A stretch of 64,000 bases of DNA from Peribolospora baueri (taxonomy: Eukaryota > Basidiomycota > Peribolosporomycetes > Peribolosporales > Peribolosporaceae): the NCBI GenBank assembly GCA_029717555.1, contig JAMDHS010000004.1, forward strand, positions 62,001-126,000. Reading direction: 5' to 3'. The notes beneath the pieces are model-generated. The model was not told the DNA's origin. It was given only the letters and a program-made list of their open reading frames with translations, and did no database searches. Shown one piece after another: positions 21,746 through 32,076 of the stretch (positions are counted from its first letter, which is position 1; each line of letters opens with the position of its first letter). Both the position numbers and the translations under genes were made by a program.

Positions 21746-24700
21746 ATGACCCGTCTTGCGCTCAACTTTGCCCTCCTCCTAGGCCTCCTCACCTCGAGCG
21801 GAGTGCTCGCTTCACCCTTCCAGTTCCCCTTCGACCTGAGCGATGGTAAGCCGGCGTCGAAGCTGGCTACCACCAAACTGCATGAGCCCGCCAGACCTCT
21901 GATCTTCTCCGACCCCGTCGTCGCCCACTCGTCTCCCGTCGCCTCTGGCCTTGCTGGCCATCCTCATGACGACGCCTCCGGTCCTTTCGGAGAGCGGGTT
22001 GTCGAGGTTGGCGGAGCTGGGGACTCGAGCTCGACCGCCGACGTCAACGGCAGCGGTGATCTCTACGACGACCACGAGCTCTTCCCCGCTGGCGCCCGCG
22101 ACTTCACCACGCTCACTCATCCCGATTTCCCTGGGGTGAGCGTCAGGCTCAAGAGGCACGGTCGACGCGGTGACCGCGCCGGAGTGGGCGCCATGGGAGA
22201 GGACGCCGGGGATGGGTTTTGCGACACCACTGTCACCAGCTGGAGCGGATGTGAGTCGTGTCGGCCGGCCGTGGCGTCCAAAGGCACAAGACCAAGTCAC
22301 AGGCGGAGAGACCGTTCTTCGTTCATGCGTTCATGCTCACGTCCGGATCGTGTTCCGTCCCCTACGCCGGCCTTGCTCTCAGATGTTGACACCATCGACG
22401 GGAAGAGTTTCTTCATGTACTTCTTCGAGTCGCGCAACGACCCAGAGAACGATGATGTGATCATGTGGACCAATGGTGAGCGAGACGTTCCAACATTGCT
22501 TCTGGCAAATCCTTGGGTGGGCGTCAACTGAGCCGGACGATTGCCTGGGAACGCCGTCCTCATCCCCCCTCCGGTTCTCTTTCCCTGGTTGCTAGGCGGG
22601 CCCGGCTGTTCCTCCTCCCTTGGGCTCTTTATGGAGCTCGGCCCGTGCCGCATCGCAACAGCCGCTCCGAGCGACTGGGGCTCTCCGTCCAAGGGCAACG
22701 GCGTCACCAACAGCACCGTGTACAACCCGTATGGGTGGAACGACAGGGCCAACGTCTTTGTTAGTTCGAACCGAACGGCACCGTTCATGTGCCCACATTG
22801 CTCAGTTCTCGAAGCGTCTTTGCAGAACGGATGAAGGGCGGTGCGACTCACCTCTTCTGTCGCTGCTCCTCTCTTCCCCCTTCACGTGGTCGTTCGTCGT
22901 GCCTTCACCCCATCGTCCAGTTCATCGACCAACCCGTAGGCGTAGGCTTCTCCTACAGGCGCTTCGGCCAGCCCGTTGGCCGGACCGAGGACGCGGCGCG
23001 GGACATCTATGCCTTTTTGCGCATCTTCTTCAGCGCTTTCAGCCGGTTCAAGGACAACAAGTTTCATCTTGCTGGCGAGAGCTATGGGTGCGTCTTTGAG
23101 CGCAACTTGAACTCGACGAGACGATGACCCGGCTCAAGGCGAAGTTAAGCACTGACCAGTTCGTCACTTTAACAATCACGGCCTCCTCACCCGCTTGCTC
23201 AATCCTTCAGTGGTCGCTACCTCCCCGTCTTTGCCTCAACCATCGTAGACGGCAATGCCAAGGCCGCTCCCACGGATAAGATCAACCTACAGACTGTGCT
23301 CATTGGGAACGGGCTCACTGATGGCGTCGCGCAGGTGGGTGCAATGCAGCTAATGGGTTTGGAGCAGATCAGCGGAGCTGAATGGCTTGCGAGGTCGTGC
23401 GAAGGATGTTGGTCCTGGTGGTCGTTTGACCACCGTGCGCATGTGTCTCGCGAGAGCAGAGACGGGAGAAAGGAACTCACTCCGTCGATGTCGTCCTTGT
23501 CTACCATCTACATGTCTCCTTTTTGAGCAGCACGTATCCGGATACGAGTTTGCTTGCACCAAGAAGGGAGGCGCGAGCCCACCCGTTGACATCGAATCCT
23601 GCGTTGTGAGTGTTCTGAGTGCTCAGCCGGCCAGGAGGAAGGCCGTCTCTGTCTTTACTCACGCATTCGCTCGTTCTTCCTGGCCTGCCCACCCGGTATC
23701 TCCCTCTCTTATCCGTCTTTGTTCCATTCACCGGATCCTCTGCTGCGATGGCGGTAAAGGCCATGGCTAGCGCCCTCCCCAGTTGCAAAAAGATGATGGA
23801 GAAAGAATGCCGCGAGACGTTCGACCAAACCCGTTGCTGTAAGCATTTCCGAACGGAACGGCCAATGGAGAGGTCTACTCTCGATTGACACTTTCGTTCG
23901 TCTGGCCCTTCGCGCGCAGCCATGGCGTTCAATTACTGCACCGACCTGGTCGCGACTCCTTACATCATGAAAGCGGCCAAGAACCCATACAACATCGAGG
24001 AGGATTGTGAGTTGCTGCGATGACGAGAGACTCTTTAGCCCACCTCGTCAGATTAGGAAGTCGCGTCTCGAAGCTGACGGCGAACTCTTTCGCCCATTTT
24101 CCTATCCTTCCGATCACCAGGCACCCCGGATCAGCTACAAGACAGCCTCTGCTACCCGGTAACGAAAAACATTACCTCCTACCTGGACCGAGAAGACGTT
24201 CGCTCCGTCCTCGGCGTCCCCGACGGCCTGGGCGCCTTCCAAAGTTGCTCCAGCGAAGTCGGGGGTCTGTTCGCCGCCAACCTTGACATGGTCGCCCCCA
24301 CTCATCTATACGTTGCTGGACTGCTCGAGAGGGGCGTCAAGGTATTGGTTTATGTTGTGAGTTGGGACAAGCTCCTGTACACTCTTCGTTCTGTCCCTCT
24401 GCGCTGGCCTATCTGAAGGGCCGGCCTTGTCTGGGTTTTTCTGGTCACTTCGTCTTGTACTCCGATCGATATTCACTTTATTTGCTTCGCCACTCCGTCT
24501 CGCCCTCATCTCCTTCCAAAGGGTACCCTCGACTGGATCTGCAACTGGCTAGGCAACTACGAGTGGGTCCAGTCCCTCGAGTGGTCCGGCGCCGGCGAGT
24601 TCGCGGACGCTGCCGAGCGTGACTGGCTCGTCAATGGAAAGGTCGCGGGTAGGACGAGAAGCGCTGCTGGCTTGACTTGGGCGACCGTGTATGGCGGTGA

Positions 24701-25036
24701 GTGATGCGGTGTCATGATGGCCTCGATTCTAAGATGGCTGCGACTATGGTATTAAAGTGTGTGCCAACGCTGACGCCTATCATTCGCCTGTGATGCACGT
24801 ATCCAATGCGCGCATTCCCGCCATTTGGCCTCCTACCAGCTGGCGTACGTGTTTCCCTTCGAGGCTGTCCGAATCGTAAGCGAAGGATATGCTTGGCTGA
24901 CATCCACCTATTTCTCTTCCTCTTCCTCTTCCCTCCACTATCATCTTCTTCACACTGACAGCACATGGTGCCTTACGACAAACCTGCGCAAGCTCTAGAG
25001 ATGCTCAACCGCTGGCTTGCGGACGAAGAGCTATAA
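21746..25036 (+). CDS. Carboxypeptidase Y-like serine carboxypeptidase (peptidase S10)
   Basis: Twelve exons: 21746-22250, 22383-22475, 22596-22759, 22921-23087, 23211-23334, 23531-23605, 23760-23838, 23920-24006, 24121-24356, 24522-24696, 24840-24844, 24962-25036; 594 residues, phases close. Signal peptide at 1-22, then a propeptide of about 140 residues. Family blocks: [55 protein letters not shown] (catalytic Ser), the Asp in [10 protein letters not shown], and [15 protein letters not shown] (catalytic His). Several Cys match vacuolar CPY spacing. Likely a vacuolar C-terminal exopeptidase. Exon 11 is only 5 nt (CTGGC), flanked by CTACCAG and GTACGT. It supplies the Ala-Gly of GAGH and restores frame to the last exon. 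The E6/E7 acceptor is AAG rather than CAG and is less certain. Confidence 0.9.
24840..24844 (+). other. 5-nt micro-exon of the carboxypeptidase gene
   Basis: CTGGC lies between CCTCCTACCAG and GTACGTGTTT. The previous exon ends in phase 1 after TAT GGC G and the next begins CAC ATG GTG, so only these five bases give Gly-Ala-Gly-His-Met-Val-Pro, the conserved S10 active-site histidine motif. Direct joining of the neighbours would shift the frame. Confidence 0.75.
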
Positions 25037-25315
25037 GGGTTGGACGCCGCTAACACGATCGGAGAGTACGACGCCCCTACAGGTAACAATGGACGGACGT
25101 GATGAACGGATGGCAAGGGTCGAATCTGGTGTTAGAAGTCGCCTTTTTCGTCTTCCCTGCGCGCTTGCGCCCGCCTTCTCTGCTACTCGTATTGGAACGC
25201 AAAACGAACGAAGTTGCTTATATCCAAGAGGAAATGGAATCCGTGGCCACACTGCATGAAAAGCTCGAAATGTTGCCGTGCGGAGCTAACTCAGCGCAAG
25301 GAGCTCGTTCTGGGA

Positions 25316-27764
25316 TCAGACGAACAGAGTGGTGTCGAGGCCGTCGCCACCGAAGTCTCGCACGAGGATTCGGCCGTCCTGACACGTGCTAAAGAGCGTC
25401 AAGTCGGAGAAGAGCAGGAGAAGGGGTGGAAAGGCGTAGAGAGGTCGACGGCAGAAAGGAAAGTGCGTCTAAAGTCAGCGAGGGGTCTGTGTTTTGCGCT
25501 TTTGCGATCGTTCCTCAATCGACCTACCTGACGATCCGGTTTGCGTCGAACTGGACATCGAACACGTATTTCGAGTGGCCCCTTCCAAAGTCCCTGATCC
25601 TGCACCCAGTGCGCATGTCCCACACCTTGATGCTGCGGTCGTAGCCGCCGCTGACGATGAGGCCGCGTCGAGAATCGAAGTCGACGGCTCGGACGAGGGC
25701 TAGGTGGCCGTGGAAGGTACGGAGGCACGCGGCTGTCGTCGCCGTCGTCGCTGTCGTCGTCGCCACCGGCGGCGCCGGCGGGAGGGATGTGAGCCCGTGC
25801 TGATCGCAACGGCCGAGACAGTCTTCGTCTTCGTCTGCGGCCGCGCAGACTTTGGTAGCGCGCCATAGCTTGAGGGTGAGGTCGTTGGAACCGCTAACGA
25901 CGAGGTCTCCGCGAAAGGAGAGACAAGCGAGGCCACGGTTATGCCCAACGAACGTGTAGAGCACCTCTCCCGTAGAGGCATCCCAGAGCATCATGCTACC
26001 GTCACCTGAAGCGGACACAACCTTATCGCCTTGAATAGAAGCCGCGTTGACAGGACCTTGGTGGGCTTTGAAGACTCGCGAGAAAACCGGTGCTAGGGGG
26101 TTGTCGAAGGAGCCTGGTCTTGTCGGCATACTTGCCGTACCGGATCCTCCGAGCGAATCCGGGCTCCAGGCAGAGACGGCCTTCCGTCTCCACACCCTCA
26201 CCGTCGCGTCCTTGCTACAGCTAACCACCCAATCGTCATTGAAGGCTACATCCAGGACGCCAGACGCATGTCCCTCGAGTTCCGCAACGACGACCTTCCT
26301 CTTCATATCCCACGCCAAACACCTACTGTCCGAGCTTCCGCTGACCATCAACTGCTCATCAAACTGCAGACAGAGCACAGAAGCGGTGTGGGCCTCGAGC
26401 GTGTCGAGGCACTCGCCCGTCATCACGTCCCACACTTTAATCGTACGGTCCCGCGAGCCCGTTATAAGGCGGCTTCCCGTCGCGTCGAGGCGGACGCAAT
26501 AGACAGAGTCGGTGTGGCCGTCCAGGTAGCGTTCCTTAGGCTCGAAGCCAATGGAGGTCGTACGATTTGATGACGCTCCTCCCGGTCGGCTCGTCCTTAT
26601 CGTCGTCGGCCGCGTCGTGTCCACCCTCAAAGCGCCAGCACCTTCTTCAGGCGTCGCAGCTCCGATCGGCCCGTCCGCATCTCCTCGATAGCCTTCTCCG
26701 TTGTCCCACCATCGCTTCTCAAGGAGAAACCGATGACGAAAAAGGTATGGCCAGTTGAGCTTGAGGGAGGCTTTGGGAGATTTTCGAAGCAAGGGGGACG
26801 GTATGGGGGAGAAGGAGGAGAGAGCGGCCGAGGAAGGAGAGACGGAAGGTGCTTGGGGGGAAGAGCGTTGAGTGGCTCGTCTTGCGGGGGTAGACCAACC
26901 AGTAGAGGGAGGTTGGACAGGTGGAGGGAGGGAGAGAGCGGGGTCGGTCTCCGACAGGGTGGAGATGGTGGAGGAGGAGGGGGAGTGAGAAAGGGAGATG
27001 GGAGGTGGTGGAGGCGAATCGTTGAGAACGGCAGGAGACGACGTGAAAAGGTATCTAAAAGATTCTGCGGGTCTGCTGTTGTTGAATCCTCTGGTCGAGG
27101 GCGAAGGGCTGGGAACATCAGCTCCGGTGCTGATCCTTGACCTGCCGCCGAGAGGAGAAAACGAGAGCGAGGCAATCTCGGGCAACAATAGATCGGTCAT
27201 CCGCCTCAGTCTGCCCGTGAATGCGCCAGACCAGGTGTTGACGGACGGCTTGGAGTCAGGAGTGGTAAAGGCAGTCTCGAGGGAGCTCGAGCTACGCCTC
27301 GAGGAACCGGCCATGGGATTAACAGAGGCAACAGCCAAGGCGTCCTTGCGAAGCGCCCATCCGCGCCGATGAAAGAGGTCTCTCCACACTACGTTGTCCA
27401 GCGCGAGCTTGTTCCAGGTGCGGCTGACGAGCGTGCAGGTCAGCACGTCGGGTAGGTCGAGGAAGAGGAGCGTATACAAGGCTACTTCGAAGGGGAGTTG
27501 CCCGAGCATGTCTGGTAAAGGAAGCAAGGGCCAGTAAGAAAAAGGCGGAAGGAAAGAAGACAGATTCGCTCCGGTTCTGCAAACGCTCTGGTGGCCGCAA
27601 AGGCGTCTCCCAAACCACTCACCGACTTTGACATCGCCATCTACCCAACAAGCCTCGTCGTCGATCGCCGCCTCCGTGCCCGAATGTGTAAGACCACCGA
27701 GCTTCAAGGCATTACTGGAGCCAGTGGCAAGTCCAAAGGCCACCGCCGTATCGGCGAGAGGCAT
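25316..27764 (-). CDS. F-box/WD40 repeat protein (SCF substrate receptor)
   Basis: Three exons on minus: 27764-27623, 27511-25528, 25388-25316; 732 residues, phases close. After a short leader comes the F-box (LGQLPFEVALYTLLFLDLPD ... TCTLVSRTWNKLALDNVVWRDLF), then a Ser/Pro-rich linker of about 200 residues, then a WD40 propeller. Blades start at LDGHTDSVYCV, LEAHTASVLCL, LEGHASGVLDV, FKAHQGPVNAA, FVGHNRGLACL, FHGHLALVRAV and GRGHSKYVFDV, seven in all. The last blade is completed only by the 73-nt terminal exon (STCQDGRILVRDF). F-box/WD40 proteins bind Skp1 through the F-box and phosphorylated substrates through the propeller. Blade 6 contains an insert rich in Thr and Ala. The gene resembles Met30/beta-TrCP-type receptors in layout, but the substrate is unknown. 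Confidence 0.9.
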
Positions 27765-28315
27765 ATTGGCAGCTGAAGGAGGAAGGTATGATGGTGGCCG
27801 AAGGATTCGAAGTGTCGGTTGACGACCACTCGGGTGGCCAGTGGGATCGGCCGCAGCAGTTCTCCATCAAATCTTATCGTCGATAAGCTACGTCATTCTC
27901 AGAACTGATTCCACCATCACACGACGGACAACTTTCGCCCTTCCCGCAGTTCCACAGAAGGAGCTCGGGCAGGAAGCAGAGCTAGTCGGTGCGATTGGTG
28001 AGACAGGTATTCTACGCAAGGCCGGAAGTCTATGGAAGGGAAAGTGGGCGAGACGTCTTCGATCGTGCGGTCGACGGGCCAAGCATTCTTCGGCCCATTG
28101 CTCGGAAAGCAAAAGAGTTGACAGCTCGCAGCCGCTATTTCGAACAGGTGAAGGACCAGGAAAGACGAAGAAATCGAATGATGCGAGAGCAGAAAGACCT
28201 CCCAAGGTATGGGTATATGGCTGGTCAAAGAGAGAGAACCCGCCCACTTTAACTGACACTCTCCGTCTAGTAAAAGGTATACTAGTATCACTCGTCGACG
28301 ATCCGGTCCTTGAGC
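27765..28315 (+). CDS. Possible small gene: basic helical exon between two minus-strand genes
   Basis: From about 27986 to 28205 the plus strand reads a charged, helical peptide (FDRAVDGPSILRPIARKAK, then a stretch including SRYFEQVKDQERRRNRMMR) that looks coding rather than random. It ends either at a stop at 28252 or, if GTATGG at 28206 is used as donor with a CCGTCTAG acceptor, in a short basic tail near 28315. In the latter case it would overlap the last exon of the LRRC40-like gene on the opposite strand. No in-frame start was found in this block, so at least one 5' exon must lie between 27765 and 27985, leaving almost no room for a promoter. No family recognised. Treat as a candidate only. 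Confidence 0.3.
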
Positions 28316-31300
28316 CATGTCAAGAGTCCTCTTGTCCCTGCACGAGTTGAGATGGGCAGAAAGGAGAAAACGACGGGTTCGCAACGTCAGTTGGCTATCA
28401 GAACAGACTGCCTGTCCATAGCGCGAGGGGGATTGCGAAGCATTCAGCCCTTGCTTCAACTCGAGCTCACCTCCCTGCTCCCATACCTTCCTCTGTGGGA
28501 TGCGGAACACGTTCCCGTCGACGAGAAAGGCCTCAAGACGGAGGAGACCGAGGTGCGGCGGGAGCTGGAAGGAAGCATAGTGGAGGTGGACGGAGAAGGG
28601 AAAACGGAAAACGAGGGGAGAAAAAAACGGTCAGAACTAGCCGTGTATGGCTCCCCGAGAAAAGACAGTCGATTCAGAGTTAGGAATGCCATGAAATCCG
28701 GTCGCTCGCGCTCACCTTGGAGATCTCACAATCCCTCACGTCCACTTCCTCGCACCTCCATAAGGCCGGCTGCTCTCCCGTCTCGTCTACCCCCTTCGCA
28801 ACCGCCGCAAGTTCGTCCAGCGCCGTGAGGCCTTTGTTGCCGGCGAGACGGAGGACACGCAGACCTCGACGAGATGTACCGATGGTGGCTGTCTCGGAGT
28901 CCGGCATGTGTAGGCCAGGGGCGAGGAGGACAGAGACACCGGAGAGAGAAGAGAGCGCGTTGTAGCTGAGGTCCAGCAAGGCCAGAGAGGGGAAGACACG
29001 GGCCAATTCTTCAAAAAGGCCTTCTGATGACTCTCCTCCCGCCTCGCCACCGCTCGTTAGCGCGTTCTGTGCGAGTACGAGCTCCTCCACCAAGGGAAAA
29101 GCTGTAGATTCCAACCTGCCCAGGTCCAACAGTTTCAGCTTGTTTTGAGACAAGTCCAGCTTGCGCAGGGAGCTGACCACATCCATCTGCGGAAGCGTAG
29201 AGAGGACGGGCAAGATGGGGGAAGAGAGCTTGTTGCGGGACAGGTCGATGGACGTCGGCGGGGGCTCGAGACGGATGGAGGAGGCGGCGGGGAATTCGGT
29301 GAGGTTCTTGGATGAGAGATTGAGGGCACGCGTCGAAGCGGTGTAGTTTTGCTGGACCAAGGACAGTTGGGCGTCTGCTGATTCGTCGTCACCGGTAGTC
29401 GACGCAGAGGCGCCGATTCGGATAGGCTGTCCGTCGCTGACCGGTTTGTTCTCACGCCGCGAGGCAGCAGGCCCAGGGGCGTCATCCCATGCCCCCAATC
29501 CCCCCCCTCCGCCACCGTTCTTCACCTCGTCAACCCTGCTTCTCGCGAACCCTCGCCGACCCGTCCTCAGCGTTGGCGCACCTCCACATCCCCCGAGGGC
29601 TCCCCATTCGTCATCCACGTCCGTCTTCGCGGCAGGTATACGCCCATCTCTCCCACCACCGATAGCCGCCTCGTCCGCAACGACTCCACCTTGGGCGGCA
29701 GCGGCCTCGCTCTCTCTCCGCGCCTGTAGAGCCCTCGCCCGCCGCTTCGCTCCCTCGGTGAGCAGGCCCGCCTCCGCCTCGATCTCCCATTGCTCCTTCT
29801 GCACCTCCTTCTTCCTCGGACCTGTTGCCGTCTTGGTAGGCTCATCCGCCACTTGCCCAACCGATCCAGAGAAATCGGAGGAGTCGGCAGGCGAGGCGGA
29901 GACACCCGGCCGGCGCTTGTTGCGGAAAGTCTCTTCACGAAGCGGGTTGCCCTCTAGTTTGACGGCCACTTCCCTCTTAGACGACGCTTCTCCGCCCGCT
30001 TCCGCCTCTCCTCCCTTCGCACCGAAGGTGGTTTGGACCGGCGTTACGCCGCCACTTCCGCCCGGCCCTTGTCCCGGCTCGGCGATGATCGCCACCCTCT
30101 TGAGGTTCGCGGGAGGAGACATGCGCTCCGAAAAAAAGGATGTGAGGGGGAGGAGCGAGTCGATCTCATTTTTCGCCAGGTCGAGCTGGTGTAATGAGGG
30201 AAAGAGTGCTGAGGCGTCTTTGGCGGCGTCGGTAGGCGCAACAGCGTCAAACACCTCATCCGTGAGGAAGTTGTCCGCCAGTCCGATCGTCTCCAGCGAC
30301 GCGAGTCTGCCGAGAACGTTGCTTGGGAGCGGGGAGCGCAGCCTACACCCAGCCAGACCGAGGTAGGTTAGTCTGGACGGGAAACCTGTGAATTCGTCTT
30401 CCTGGCCGCTCCCTGCCTGTTGGCCATTGAACAAAGCGTCCTGGCGGAGAGGATTGCCGCTGACAAGGAAGACGCGGAGGCGGGGGAAGGGAACAAGGGA
30501 ATCTTCCCCTTCTCGTTCCTCCTCCTCTTTCTTTCTCGCCTCATCCTCGCTCGCCTGCCTCCTACCTTTCCTGCTGTCGTCTCTCCCCAATGCGTCCCAA
30601 ATCGACCCGCCAAAACCTCGCGCTCCATCACGCTCCTCCTCCTCACGCCGCTTCTTCTCCTCCCTCGCCTCTCGCACTTGCGCGCCCGTCCAGAGCGAGA
30701 TCAGCTGGTTATGAGAGAGGTCAAGGAAGGTGAGAGCGGAGAGAGTAAGAATGGGAGACGGAAAGGCGGTGAGGGAGTTGTTAGAGAGGTTGAGATGGGT
30801 GAGGAGCGAAAGGCGGGAGAAGGACGCTGGCAAGGAGGAGAGCTTATTTGAATGGAACTGAAGTGCCGTGCCATGGACACGTAAGAAAGACAGTCCCCAG
30901 TTAGTCCGTTCAGTTGGACAACATTATATGAGCTCATCATGAAGTTGGACTGAAGGGGCGCAAAGAAATTGCGCACTCACGTCCACCCTCTTCAAAGCCG
31001 TCAAGTCACCGATTTCCTCCTCCAGCTCCTGGATCTCGTTGTTGCTAGCCGCCAAACTGACCAGATCCACACATTCATACCACGCCGCTCGAGCAGGGGC
31101 GTCTCCGAAGCGTGGATCGGAAGGCAGAGGGGGCGGATCGGAGGAGCGGTCGAGGAGGACGGCGAAGAGATCGGAGGGGAGACGAGCGAGGGAGCGCGCG
31201 GAGATGTTGAGGCGGCCTGGGTGGAGCGGGCGTGCAAGGAATGACCATCAGAGCAACAAAGCAGGAGAAGCTGTCAGCAGGAGAAGCAGTCGAGCCTGTG

Positions 31301-31611
31301 CGTAAACCGAAGTGTCACGACGAGTCGTTTTGCTCACCGCTCGTCCTTGCTTTCTCCACAGCCCAGCTAACCGGTCGCGCTCCACCGGCGACCTGCCCTT
31401 CCGCCCCACTCTCCTCCTTCGTGGCCCCTCCGGCAGCGGTGTTTGGGCCGCGAAAGCGCGGCGCGGACACTTCGCTTAGATCCTCGTCGTTGTTACGAGA
31501 CGCTGAAGAGGAGGCGGCGGCCCTGGCGGCCGCTCGTCTGGCAGCGAGAGCCTCGCGAACCGAAGAGGAGGCGGAGGCGGAGGCGCCACGTCGAGCGGGA
31601 GTGCCGGGCAT
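28288..31611 (-). CDS. Leucine-rich repeat protein, LRRC40-like
   Basis: Five exons on minus: 31611-31338, 31216-30981, 30857-28716, 28564-28471, 28337-28288; 931 residues, phases close. The N terminus is Ala/Arg/Ser-rich with GARPVSWAVEK. LRRs begin at LNISARSLARLPSDLF and continue through VDLVSLAASNNEIQEL, LTHLNLSNNSLTAFP and LTFLDLSHNQLISL. A charged insert (KKRREEEERDGARG) and a long disordered region split them from a second LRR set (ALNLSSKNLTEFP, LRKLDLSQNKLKLLDL, LALLDLSYNALSSL). The end reads LEAFLVDGNVFRIPQRKV then LLTWLKDRIVDE, the closing cap typical of LRRC40-type proteins. LRRC40 has no established biochemical role. The split LRR array with large inserts is longer than the animal protein. 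Divergent from the PPR gene. Confidence 0.82.
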
Positions 31612-32076
31612 CCGGTCTATGGAATTATTTCGAAAAAAGAGAAAGCGACGATCTGGACGTGTGTGCGATGGCAGATGGGGCTGTCGAGCGTGCAAACGAG
31701 CGAGGGACAACGCCAAGCTGTCTTCGCCGCCGCTCTGGTGGTTGTTGCCGACGATCGCTTGCGCGGCAGGACGCGTCGAAGTCCGGCAGGGGGTCCAGTA
31801 AGGACACGAACGCACACGTGGCCGTGCGGCCTTGCTTCTATGTACTGTATATACACGCTTGGTCAAGTCGAGATCGATGAAGCGACAGAACGGTGATGGC
31901 ATTGCTGGTTGGGTTGCCCCGGAGACGACGGAGTGGCTCACGACAAGAGCAAGTGACTGCCGCCAGCTGTGCCTCCCAGCGTTCGCCCGCCGCCGCAGCA
32001 TCTCGACGATCACATAAATCCTTCGACGTTCACCCACCGACCGTCCTTTTCACGACGATGGCCCGCTTATGATGTG
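31612..32076. promoter_or_regulatory. Bidirectional promoter, LRRC40-like / PPR genes
   Basis: 465 bp separates the two divergent start codons. On the PPR side there is a four-codon upstream ORF (ATG at 32058, stop ending at 32072) in good context, ending 4 nt before the PPR start. Confidence 0.5.
32058..32072 (+). promoter_or_regulatory. Upstream ORF (Met-Ala-Arg-Leu-stop) before PPR gene
   Basis: ACGATGGCCCGCTTATGA lies just upstream of the PPR start and out of frame with it. The first ATG has a better context (G at +4) than the main ATG, so reinitiation or leaky scanning would be needed. Only relevant if the transcript start is upstream of 32058. Confidence 0.4.
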
